Position numbers and translations under genes: made by a program. A stretch of 64,000 nt of DNA from Zoogloea dura (GTDB taxonomy: Bacteria; Pseudomonadota; Gammaproteobacteria; Burkholderiales; Rhodocyclaceae), in contig NZ_JABBGA010000006.1 of the NCBI RefSeq assembly GCF_012927165.1, forward strand, positions 1 through 64,000, written 5' to 3'. Numbering within the stretch: the stretch's first letter is position 1; each line of letters starts with the position of its first letter. A model generated the notes under the pieces. The model made no database searches, was not told the origin of the DNA, and saw only the letters and a program-made list of their open reading frames with translations. Shown in pieces: positions 1-12,205 of this stretch.

Positions 1-197
1 CAGGCCGGGCGCGAGGACTTGTCGCACAGGCTGGCAGCGCCCTCGGCCAGATAGCGGCCGAGCCACTTGCGGGCCGTCACGGCACTCACGTCATGCGCGG
101 CGCCCGCCTGCGAGGCCGACAGGCCGCGTCCGGTGATGTCCTGAACCATTTCCAGGCGACGAAGGTACGTCAATCGGGCATTCTTATGGGTGTTCAT
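1..197 (-). CDS. IS481-family transposase, N-terminal part (cut by window edge)
   Basis: Translating the minus strand from the ATG at 195-197 gives 65 residues beginning MNTHKNARLTYLRRLEMVQD, continuing into a helix-turn-helix with the pattern SASQAGAAHDVSAVTARKWL and then a GRYLAEG segment. This is the DNA-binding N-terminus of IS481/IS3-like DDE transposases. The catalytic DDE integrase core would lie beyond position 1, so intactness cannot be judged. The start is supported by the distance of about 100 bp to the terminal repeat, which is usual for these one-ORF elements of about 1 kb. No stop or frameshift is seen in the visible part. Confidence 0.88.
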   Translation of the reverse strand, partial: MNTHKNARLTYLRRLEMVQDITGRGLSASQAGAAHDVSAVTARKWLGRYLAEGAASLCDKSSRPA

Positions 198-294
198 CCG
201 GGGCAGGCTCTCGAGGTGACTGGGGGTTTGGCGATTTCCAGTCTCTCAGAATCTCTCCGGGTGAACACCCGAAACAACCTATTGAACCTCCACA
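1..294 (-). mobile_element. IS481-family insertion sequence, one end only
   Basis: Read on the minus strand, the element begins at 294 with TGT followed by TTCAATAGGTTGT (274-286 region), which matches my memory of the terminal repeat of Bordetella IS481, and then GGTGTTCACCC. The transposase start lies about 100 bp inside. Directly outside the end is GCTAGG (295-300), which fits the NCTAGN target known for IS481. The rest of the element, including the other end and the second target copy, lies left of the window. The 165 bp between the IS end and the next gene hold no gene I can support. Confidence 0.85.
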
Positions 295-465
295 GCTAGG
301 GCGTCCTGGCCTTGAGCGCCACGGTGCGCCCCTAGGTCATGAGGCGTGAGTCCGGCCTGCTTCCCCGGTGTGACCGGGGGGCGGAAGTCCAGGCCCGGGT
401 CTGGAGCATGCCCATCCCGGACAGCCGCCTCAGCGGGGCAGGGATGGGCGGTCTGAGGCTTGCTG

Positions 466-2514
466 TTACTGGCCGCTGCGCTTGCCCGCGTGCTCCCGGG
501 CCAGGCGCTGCTGCACCTCGGCGGGCGCCGCTTCGTAGTGGCTGAAGGCGATGCTGCAGCTGCCGTCGCCGCCGCTGATGGATTTGAGGCGGGATTCAAA
601 GCCTTCCATCTCGGCCATCGGCACCTGGCTGGTGATCTCGGTCCAGCCGGGTTGCGGGCTGTCGGTGCCGGTGACGCGGCCGCGGCGGCCGGAGAGTTCG
701 GCGCTGATGCCGCCGAAGTGTTCGTCGGCGATGCGTACAGTGAGGGTGATCAGGGGTTCCAGCACCACCGGGCGGGCGGCCTGGACGGCTTCCTGCAGGG
801 CGTGGCGGGCGGCGGTGATGAAGGAGATCTCGTTGGAGTCCACCGCGTGGTGCTTGCCGTCGAACACCGTCACCTTCAGGTCCTGCAGCGGGAAGCCGGC
901 CATGACGCCTTCGGCGATGGCCTGGCGCACGCCTTTTTCCACGGCGGGCATGAAGTTGTAGGGGATGGTGCCGCCCTTCACCTCGTCGGCCAGTTCCAGC
1001 CCGGCGCCCCGTTCCAGCGTTTCGACGCGCAGCGCGACTTCGCCGAACTGGCCGGCGCCGCCGCTCTGCTTCTTGTGGCGGTAGCGGGATTCGGCGCTGC
1101 CGGCGACGGTCTCCCGGTAGGGGATGGCCGGCGGTTTGGTGGATAGGGTCAGGTTCCAGCGGGTCTTGAGGGTCTCCAGCACCGACTTGAGATGCACTTC
1201 GCCGAGGCCGCGGATCACCGTTTCCTTGGCCTGCATGTCGTGTTCGACGGTCAGGCAGGGGTCTTCGTCGAGCAGGCGGTGGAGGGCTTCGGAGAGCTTC
1301 TGTTCGTCACCATGCTTCTCGGCACGCAGGGCTAGGCCGAACACCGCCTGCGGGTAGCGCGGCGGGGCCAGGTGGAAGTGGTCCTCGTCGTGGGAGTCGT
1401 GCAGCACGGCGTCCCGATGGATCTCGTCGACCCGCGCCACGGCGCAGATGTCGCCGGGGATGCCGATGTCGATCTCGGTCTGGGTCTTGCCCTGCACACG
1501 CAGCAGGTGGCCGACCTTGAAGGGCTTGCGGGCGTCGCCGATGAACAACTGGGTGTTGGGCGTGACGCTGCCCTGGTGGATGCGGAACAGGCCCAGCTTG
1601 CCGCGGAAGGGGTCGTTGCTGACCTGGAAGACGTGGGCGATGACGTGTTGGTCGGCTTGGGTGGTGATGCCGACTGGTTCGGCAGCGGGGCCTTCGCCCT
1701 TCAGGACGCGCGGCGGGTTGCCTTCGGTGGGGTCGGGCAGCAGGCGGCCGAGGATGTCCAGCAGTTCGGAGACGCCGGCGCCGGTACGGGCCGAGGTGAA
1801 GCACACCGGGATCAGGTGGCCTTCGCGCAGGGCCTGCTCGAAGGGGTCGTGGAGCTGCTCCGGCTGCAGGGATTCGCCCTGCTCCAGGTAGACGGCCATG
1901 AGTTCCTCGTCCACCTCGACGACCTGGTCAACGATGCGGTCGTGGGCCTCGCGCACGCTGGAGAAAGCCGGGGAGGCGGCGTAGTCGGGCTTGAAGAAGC
2001 AGTCGACGACGCCGGCGCCGCCGGCCAGGGGCAGGTTGATGGGCAGACATTCCTTGCCGAAGCTGGCGCTGATGCGCTCCATCAGGGCGCCGAAATCCAC
2101 CCCCGGCGCGTCGATGCGGTTGATGACGAGCATCCGGCACTTGTCGGCGGACAGCTCCATGACCTTGCGGGTCAGGGTTTCGATGCCGGCGGCGGCGTTG
2201 ATCACCACCACCGCGGTCTCGACCGCCGGCAGGGTGGCCAGGGCGCGCCCGAGGAAGTCGGGCAGGCCCGGCGTGTCGAGGATGTTGACCCAGTGCTCGG
2301 CCCACTCCAGGTGGGCGAGGCTGGCGTTGAGGGAGTGGCCGAGGGCTTTCTCCTGGGGGTCGAAGTCGCTGACCGTATCGCCCTTGTCGACCGAGCCGGC
2401 GGCGCCGATGGCTCCGGCGGTGGCGAGCAGCTTTTCCAGGAGAGTGGTCTTGCCGCTGCCGGACTGGCCGAGAAGGCTGAGGTTGCGGATGTCGCGGACC
2501 GAGGTGGGTGTCAT
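466..2514 (-). CDS. Elongation factor G-like translational GTPase (EF-G paralogue)
   Basis: This 682-residue protein has EF-G length and domain order: GTP-binding domain (about 1-270), domain II beta barrel (about 300-385), then domains III-V to the C-terminus. The P-loop is GQSGSGKT near residue 16 and the G3 motif is DTPG near 80. The G4 motif is NRID instead of the usual NKxD, and the switch I segment that reads RGITI in true EF-G is replaced by a LGHSLNAS-type sequence. This divergence is typical of the FusA2/EF-G-like paralogues rather than the essential fusA, which normally sits in the str operon beside rpsL/rpsG/tuf; none of those are here. Its role is unproven in this family; translocation or ribosome-associated functions under special conditions are possible. 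It stands alone, transcribed in the same direction as the SulP gene upstream. Confidence 0.87.
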   Translation of the reverse strand: MTPTSVRDIRNLSLLGQSGSGKTTLLEKLLATAGAIGAAGSVDKGDTVSDFDPQEKALGHSLNASLAHLEWAEHWVNILDTPGLPDFLGRALATLPAVETAVVVINAAAGIETLTRKVMELSADKCRMLVINRIDAPGVDFGALMERISASFGKECLPINLPLAGGAGVVDCFFKPDYAASPAFSSVREAHDRIVDQVVEVDEELMAVYLEQGESLQPEQLHDPFEQALREGHLIPVCFTSARTGAGVSELLDILGRLLPDPTEGNPPRVLKGEGPAAEPVGITTQADQHVIAHVFQVSNDPFRGKLGLFRIHQGSVTPNTQLFIGDARKPFKVGHLLRVQGKTQTEIDIGIPGDICAVARVDEIHRDAVLHDSHDEDHFHLAPPRYPQAVFGLALRAEKHGDEQKLSEALHRLLDEDPCLTVEHDMQAKETVIRGLGEVHLKSVLETLKTRWNLTLSTKPPAIPYRETVAGSAESRYRHKKQSGGAGQFGEVALRVETLERGAGLELADEVKGGTIPYNFMPAVEKGVRQAIAEGVMAGFPLQDLKVTVFDGKHHAVDSNEISFITAARHALQEAVQAARPVVLEPLITLTVRIADEHFGGISAELSGRRGRVTGTDSPQPGWTEITSQVPMAEMEGFESRLKSISGGDGSCSIAFSHYEAAPAEVQQRLAREHAGKRSGQ

Positions 2515-2631
2515 GCTTGCTCCCTTGTCGTTAGAGTTCTGGATACCAAACGCCGGATGCTGTGCAGATTGCGCAAAGTATCTGCCTCCGCAAGGGGGGC
2601 GACAACGACTCAGGTCAACATTTTTCCCCGC

Positions 2632-4371
2632 CTACCACTCGAAGCCGCGGCGCGGCGGTGGCGGCTCGGTGGCGCCCGACAGGCCGGGCAGCAGGTGCTG
2701 GAGGGCGTGGTCTTCGGTGCGGTAGGCGCCGGAGGGGCCCAGGGCCTGCCACAGGCCGGTGCGCTCCAGCACGTCGATCACCTGTTTCTTGAGGCCGCAG
2801 CAGGCCAGGGTCTGGCCGGCCTCGGCGAGCTGGCGCTGCATGCGCCGCAGGGTGTCCACGCCGCTGGCGTCGATGTCGTTGATGCCGGCGCAGGCCAGCA
2901 GCAGCACCTTGAGCCGCGGGTTGTCGCGCCGGGCGGCCAGCACGGCGTCCTCGAAGGTGGCGGCATTGACGAAGTGCAGGGGGCCGTCGAAACGCAGGAT
3001 GGTCAGCTCCGGGTGTGGCGGCGGCAGCCCGAAGCGGGCGGCGTCGCGCCAGGTGCCGTCCGGGTGGCGGCCGAGCACGGCGACGCGGGGCTTCATGCTG
3101 CGGTAGATGAGCAGGGCGAGGGCCAGGATCAGGCCGGCCAGGATGCCGATCTCGATGTGCGGGGCGAAGGCCAGGGTGGCGACGAAGCTCACCGTGCCGG
3201 CCATCCCGTCGTCACGGCTGGTGCGCCAGGCCTCCTTGAGGGGCGCGGGGGAGAGCAGGCTGGCGAGGGTCACCAGGATCACCGCGGCGAGGACCGGCAG
3301 CGGGATATGGGCGATCGGCCCGGGCATGGTGAGCAGGGCGCTCAGCACCATCACCGCACCGACCACCGAGGCCAGCCCGGTGCGTGCGCCGGCCGCCAGC
3401 AGGAAGGCCGAACGGCCGAAGGATCCACTCACCGGATAGGCCTGGCACACCGAGGCGGTGAGCTTGGCCAGCCCCTGGCCGATGAGTTCCTGGTTGCCGT
3501 TCCAGCGGGTCCCGGTGCGTGCCGAGGCCACCTTGCAGCTGGACATGGCCTCCAGGAAGCTCACCAGGGCCAGTACGAAGGCCGAGGGCAGCAGGTCGGT
3601 GATCTGCCCCCAGTCGGCCCGGGGCAGGGCGAAGGCCAGCGTTTCTTCCGGCAGCGGGCCGACCACCCGTCCGCCGTCGGCCTCGAAGCCGCTCAGCCAG
3701 GCCACCCCGCTGAGGCCCGCGACCACGATCAGCACGCCGGGCCAGCGTGGGGCCAGGCGGCGCAGCAGGATCAGCAGGACCACCGCCGCCGCGCCGAGCG
3801 CGGCCGAGTGCAGGTGGGTGTCGGGCAGGGCCTCGACGAGGTTGCCGATCGCCTCGAAGAAGGGCCGTTGGCCGGCCGAGCGCAGGCCCAGCAGGGTCGG
3901 CAGCTGGGCTGCGCAGATGAGCAGGGAGCAGGCGTTGATGAAGCCGTGCAGGACCGGATGCGACAGCAGGTCGGCGAAGTGGGCGAGATGCAGCATGCCG
4001 AAGATCACCTGCAGCAGGCCGGCCAGCATGGCCAGCTGGACCGCCAGCAGCAGGTAGGTTTCGGAGCCGGGCAGGGCCAGGGGGGCCAGCGAGGTGGCGG
4101 TCAGCAGGCTGGTGAGCGCCACCGGGCCGGTGCTGAGCTGGGCCGAGGAGCCGAACAGAGCGCCGACGATGGCCGGCAGCAGGGAGGCGTACAAGCCCAC
4201 GTAAGGCGGCAGCCCGGCGAGCTGGGCGTAGGCCAGCGCCTGCGGGATGGCGACCAGGGCGACGGTGAAGCCGGCCAGCAGGTCGGCACGCAGGGCCGGG
4301 CCGTCAAGCTGGCGACGCCAGGCAAGAAAGGGGAGCAGGCGTGGCAGCAAGCGGGCAAGGGCGGTGCTCAT
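2632..4371 (-). CDS. SulP family anion permease (SLC26-like) with STAS domain
   Basis: 579 residues. The N-terminal 420 residues form the hydrophobic SLC26/SulP membrane domain, opening with the family hallmark (about 30-75) ALVAIPQALAYAQLAGLPPY and GLYASLLPAIVGALFG. The last 130 residues are a cytoplasmic STAS domain with the NDIDASGVDTL motif. SulP proteins import sulfate, bicarbonate, dicarboxylates or other anions across the inner membrane; the sequence alone does not fix the substrate. No carbonic anhydrase or sulfate-assimilation gene lies next to it, so neither bicarbonate nor sulfate use is supported by context. The ATG at 4369-4371 begins MSTALARLLPRLLPFLAWRR, a normal cytoplasmic N-terminus. 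It is divergent from the HD-GYP gene and the intergenic region carries a sigma-28-like promoter pointing the other way. Confidence 0.88.
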   Translation of the reverse strand: MSTALARLLPRLLPFLAWRRQLDGPALRADLLAGFTVALVAIPQALAYAQLAGLPPYVGLYASLLPAIVGALFGSSAQLSTGPVALTSLLTATSLAPLALPGSETYLLLAVQLAMLAGLLQVIFGMLHLAHFADLLSHPVLHGFINACSLLICAAQLPTLLGLRSAGQRPFFEAIGNLVEALPDTHLHSAALGAAAVVLLILLRRLAPRWPGVLIVVAGLSGVAWLSGFEADGGRVVGPLPEETLAFALPRADWGQITDLLPSAFVLALVSFLEAMSSCKVASARTGTRWNGNQELIGQGLAKLTASVCQAYPVSGSFGRSAFLLAAGARTGLASVVGAVMVLSALLTMPGPIAHIPLPVLAAVILVTLASLLSPAPLKEAWRTSRDDGMAGTVSFVATLAFAPHIEIGILAGLILALALLIYRSMKPRVAVLGRHPDGTWRDAARFGLPPPHPELTILRFDGPLHFVNAATFEDAVLAARRDNPRLKVLLLACAGINDIDASGVDTLRRMQRQLAEAGQTLACCGLKKQVIDVLERTGLWQALGPSGAYRTEDHALQHLLPGLSGATEPPPPRRGFEW

Positions 4372-4498
4372 CGGTGGGCGATCCTGGCAGGCATGGGGCC
4401 GAGTTTAGCGCGGCCGGCGGCCCTTGCCGCCGTGGCGGGCAGGGCATGATGTGCTGCGTGTGATTCCGGGGCTGATTCAATTGGCTGCGGTCTTGCTC

Positions 4499-4525
4499 TA
4501 AAGTCCCGCGGGCTGGCGTCGATAA
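4499..4525 (+). promoter_or_regulatory. Sigma-28 (FliA) type promoter for the HD-GYP/hybrid kinase operon
   Basis: TAAAGTCC (4499-4506), 11 bp, then GTCGATAA (4518-4525). The known FliA consensus is TAAAGTTT-N11-GCCGATAA, so the -35 box differs at the last two bases, the spacer is exact, and the -10 box has one mismatch. Transcription would start near 4532, which makes the TTG at 4527 unusable as a start codon and argues for a start further in. This links the downstream operon to the flagellar/chemotaxis regulon (inference). Confidence 0.6.
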
Positions 4526-4610
4526 GTTGACACGTAGCCGTGGTTTAAATCGGTCCTGGTCACCCGATGCCGCCGCTGCCGATCCGGTCGCCGGCCCTTC
4601 CATCTTGCGC

Positions 4611-5746
4611 GTGCCCCTCCTTACGGTGATTCCCGACACCTTCGCCTCCGACCCCGCCAGCACTCGCGCGACCATCCTGATCGTCGACGACGTGCCGGAG
4701 AATCTCGAGGTACTGGGCGAGCTGCTTCAGCCCCTGTACCGGGTGAGGGCTGCCCAGAACGGTGCGCGTGCGCTGCAGGTGGCGCGTACCCGCCCGATCC
4801 CCGACCTGATCCTGCTCGACGTGATGATGCCGGGAATGGATGGCTACGCCGTGTTTGCGGCACTGCGCGCCGATCCGCTGACCCGCGACATCCCGGTGAT
4901 CTTCGTGACCGCCCTGGACGGCCTGCAGGAGGAAGAGAAGGGGCTCGAGGCAGGTGCGGTGGACTACATCAGCAAGCCGATCCGTCCTTCCATCGTGCTG
5001 GCCCGGGTGCGCAACCAGCTGGAGCTCAAGAAGGCCCGCGACCGCCTGCGCGACCAGAACGTGCTGCTTGAATCCGAGATCGCCCGGCGGATGGGCGAGA
5101 ACCTGCTGATCCAGGAGGTCAGCATCCGGGCGCTGGCCCGCCTGGCCGAAATCCGTGATCCCGAAACGGGAAACCACCTGCGCCGGACCCAGGCCTATGT
5201 GGCGGTGCTGGCGACCCAGCTGGCCAAGGACCCCCGCTATACCCGCCAGCTGACCTCGCACACCATCGATCTGATCGCCAAGTCGGCGCCGCTCCACGAC
5301 ATCGGCAAGGTGGGCATTCCCGACCACATCCTGCTCAAGCCGGGCAAGCTCACCCCCGAAGAGTGGGTCATCATGCAGACCCACGCGCGCCTGGGCAGCG
5401 AGGCGATCGAACATGCAGAAGAGGATGCGGAGCGCCCGGTGCCCTTCCTGGCCTTCGCCAAGGAGATTGCCCGCCATCATCACGAGCGCTGGGATGGCAG
5501 TGGCTACCCGGACGGCCTGGCCGGCGAGGGCATCCCGCTGTCGGCCCGCCTGATGGCGCTAGCCGATGTCTTCGATGCGCTCATCTCGCGGCGGACCTAC
5601 AAGGAGCCGTTCTCCCTGGAGCAGGCCCGGAAGATGATCAGCGACGCCCGTGGCAGCCATTTCGACCCGGACGTGGTGGATGCCTTCCTGGTGGAGTTTC
5701 CCCGTTTTGCGGAGATCGCCGAGCTGTATGGCGACGAGGCCGGAGA

Positions 5747-5750
<4 letters not shown>
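4611..5750 (+). CDS. Response regulator with HD-GYP cyclic-di-GMP phosphodiesterase domain
   Basis: Receiver domain in the first 145 residues (ILIVDD, phosphoacceptor Asp in [13 protein letters not shown]), a coiled linker, then a complete HD-GYP domain: HDIGK with [24 protein letters not shown] and [19 protein letters not shown] enzymes (RpfG type) hydrolyse c-di-GMP to GMP or pGpG, lowering the messenger and favouring motility. All metal-ligand motifs are present, so it is probably active. The start is uncertain: the frame is open from a TTG at 4527, but that lies at or before the predicted transcription start. GTG at 4611 or 4626 is more likely, although neither has a good Shine-Dalgarno sequence. 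The stop overlaps the start of the hybrid kinase gene (ATGA), so the two are translationally coupled and probably form a signalling pair. Confidence 0.88.
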
Positions 5751-10228
<4,478 letters not shown>

Positions 10229-10302
10229 TTGACCCGGGCGCCGGTTCCGGAGATCCTGCCGGGCTTCTCAAGTAAAGCCTGTGTATTCAGGGTGGATAAC
10301 CC

Positions 10303-11538
10303 ATGAGCCCGAACCAGCCCCGGCCGCCCCTTGGCGCGGATGCCGCGCACACCGCGCACCTCTCCTACTGGCCCCTCATCCTGCTCGCCTCCACGGTGCT
10401 GATGATCACCATGGGGATCCGTCAATCCCTCGGCCTGTTCCTGTCGCCGCTTAACAGCGCCACCGGGCTGGGCATTGCCAGCATCAGCCTGGCCATGGCG
10501 GTGGGGCAGTTCGTGTGGGGTGCCGCCCAGCCGGTCTTCGGCGCCGTGGCCGACCGCTATGGACCGGCGGGCTCGCTGTTCACCGGGGCCATCATGCTGG
10601 TGCTCGGGCTGGTCCTGACGCCCATGGTGGACAGCCAGTTCGGCCTGATCCTGACGTTTGGTTTCCTGATTGCGGCGGGCGCCGGGGCGGGGAGTTTCTC
10701 GATCCTGCTTGGCGCCCTGGCACAACGGGTGCCGGCGCCGAAGCGTGCCTTTGCTTCCGGCTTCATCAACGCAGGCGGCTCCTTTGGGCAGTTTCTCCTG
10801 GCGCCCCTGTCCCAGTTCCTGATCGGTAGCTTTGGCTGGGTGACGGCCCTGTATGGCCTGGCCGCCTGTGCCCTGGCCACGTTGCCGCTGTCCTGGCCCT
10901 TGCGCCACAAGGTTGAGCATCCGCCCTCGGCGGCCGCGGAGATGGGGCTGAAGGCCCAGTTGCGGATCGCCTTGCGCGATCGCAGCTACTGGTGCCTGCA
11001 TGCGGGCTTTTTCACCTGCGGCTTCCACATCGCCTTCCTGGTCACCCACCTGCCCGGCGCCGTGGACCTGTGTGGGCTGCCGGCCAGCGTCTCGGCGGTC
11101 TCCCTCGGCCTGATCGGGCTGGCCAACATCGCCGGCAGCCTGGGCGCCGGGGCCCTGGGCCAGCACTACCGCATGAAGTGGCTGCTGGTCATCATGTATG
11201 CCTCGCGGGCGGTGCTGGTCGGTCTCTATCTCGCGGCCCCCAAGACCGAGCTGACCTTCTACGCCTTTGCCATCGGGCTCGGCCTGACCTGGCTGGCCAC
11301 CGTGCCGCCCACCGCCGGCCTGGTGGGCAAGCTGTTCGGCCTGCGCTACCTGGCCACCCTGTTCGGCCTGACCCTGCTGTCCCACCAGACCGGCGCCTTC
11401 TTCGGCGCCTGGCTGGGCGGCCTGGCCCTGGTGGCCTTCGGCAACTACGACTGGATGTGGTACGCCGACATCGTGCTGGCCCTGCTCGCCGCCATGGTGA
11501 ACCTGCCGATCCGCGAGGAGGCGCCGCGGCGGGGGTGA
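10303..11538 (+). CDS. Major facilitator superfamily transporter
   Basis: 411 residues with about 12 hydrophobic segments and the MFS loop 2-3 pattern (GAVADRYGP, about residues 83-92). The sequence resembles the OFA/monocarboxylate branch of MFS, with an early MGIRQSLGLFLSPL segment. The substrate is unknown; organic acids are plausible from the family. The ATG at 10303 follows AGGGTGG at a suitable distance. The gene sits 74 bp after the hybrid kinase on the same strand and is convergent with the endolysin gene, 11 bp away. No transport-linked enzyme or regulator lies beside it that would narrow the substrate. Confidence 0.85.
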   Translation: MSPNQPRPPLGADAAHTAHLSYWPLILLASTVLMITMGIRQSLGLFLSPLNSATGLGIASISLAMAVGQFVWGAAQPVFGAVADRYGPAGSLFTGAIMLVLGLVLTPMVDSQFGLILTFGFLIAAGAGAGSFSILLGALAQRVPAPKRAFASGFINAGGSFGQFLLAPLSQFLIGSFGWVTALYGLAACALATLPLSWPLRHKVEHPPSAAAEMGLKAQLRIALRDRSYWCLHAGFFTCGFHIAFLVTHLPGAVDLCGLPASVSAVSLGLIGLANIAGSLGAGALGQHYRMKWLLVIMYASRAVLVGLYLAAPKTELTFYAFAIGLGLTWLATVPPTAGLVGKLFGLRYLATLFGLTLLSHQTGAFFGAWLGGLALVAFGNYDWMWYADIVLALLAAMVNLPIREEAPRRG

Positions 11539-11549
11539 GGGGGCACAGC

Positions 11550-12017
11550 TCAGGGGTATTTCGCTTTTGGAAGTTCGAAGTGAGGCCCGTCGATGAAGGC
11601 CCTCAGCCCATTGGCTTTGCGGCGGGCGACATACTGGCTGACGAGATCTTCGGCGGACTCGCTGCTCTGGGTGAAGTCCACATCCCAGGCCCCGCCCCAG
11701 CGGATCGGGATGTTCAGTTCCCGGGCGGCCATCCGGACCGCGTCGGCGATCATGTAGATCGGGTCCCATTCCCAGCGGAGCTTGCCGTTGATGTAGGGCA
11801 CCAGATCCACCGCATGGCCGCTGATGTGGCGTGAGTCGAGGGTCTGGGAGGCGCCCGCTGCAACGAGCTTCTTTTGCTCGGCAAGGGTGCGGATGCCGTC
11901 ATGGACGGCGAAGTCCTGGACGGTGATCTCGATGGCGCGTGTTGCCACCGCGACGAGGTCAGGGTGTACGCCATTCAGTTCCTTCAGGGAGGCGGGGCCC
12001 AGTTTGAATTTCGGCAT
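11550..12017 (-). CDS. Phage-type M15 family D,D/L-Ala-D-Glu peptidase (endolysin-like)
   Basis: 155 residues with the metallopeptidase M15 zinc motifs: SRHISGHAVDLVP (SxHxxGxAxD, two zinc ligands) near residues 82-94 and GPHFEL near the C-terminus with the third ligand. Length and motifs fit the T5-endolysin-like M15C group, which cut the peptide stem of peptidoglycan. There is no signal peptide, as in phage endolysins released by a holin. No holin, spanin or phage structural gene lies nearby, so this is an orphan: a prophage remnant, a cell-wall remodelling enzyme, or part of a toxin/lysis function. Start ATG at 12015-12017. A perfect 12-bp inverted repeat lies about 100 bp upstream. Confidence 0.88.
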   Translation of the reverse strand: MPKFKLGPASLKELNGVHPDLVAVATRAIEITVQDFAVHDGIRTLAEQKKLVAAGASQTLDSRHISGHAVDLVPYINGKLRWEWDPIYMIADAVRMAARELNIPIRWGGAWDVDFTQSSESAEDLVSQYVARRKANGLRAFIDGPHFELPKAKYP

Positions 12018-12117
12018 GGGATGAGCTTTCGGTTATTTCCGGGTCTGGTCGGGACGGCCGTCAATGGAGGGTGGATGCAAGGTGAGTGAAGCGATTGTGG
12101 GCCTGCGATGAGGTGCC

Positions 12118-12143
12118 TGCCATCACCATAAATGGTGATGGCA
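12118..12143. repeat. Near-perfect palindrome between kinase and endolysin genes
   Basis: Arms TGCCATCACCAT (12118-12129) and ATGGTGATGGCA (12132-12143) are exact reverse complements around a 2-base centre. No T-tract follows on either strand, so it is not a classic intrinsic terminator. It could be an operator for the downstream endolysin gene or a transcript-stabilising hairpin at the end of the kinase message. Confidence 0.7.
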
Positions 12144-12205
12144 TGGCCCGTGCCCGTTTGCCGGGCCGGGCGATCACCCGGTGTGCCGTGGGGAGCTGGC
12201 TGGGC

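Noticed and set aside
1372-4449. 1025-codon open frame on the plus strand
   Set aside because: Antisense shadow of the EF-G-like and SulP genes; low-complexity Gln/Gly/Ala-rich translation with no domain.
4527-4610. TTG start for the HD-GYP regulator and TTGACA as a -35 box
   Set aside because: The TTG overlaps the predicted transcription start of the sigma-28 promoter, the added residues are not receiver-like, and TTGACA has no -10 at proper spacing.
12118-12143. Intrinsic terminator of the kinase gene
   Set aside because: Strong stem but A/T-rich and without a T-tract on either strand; listed as a palindrome of unknown role instead.
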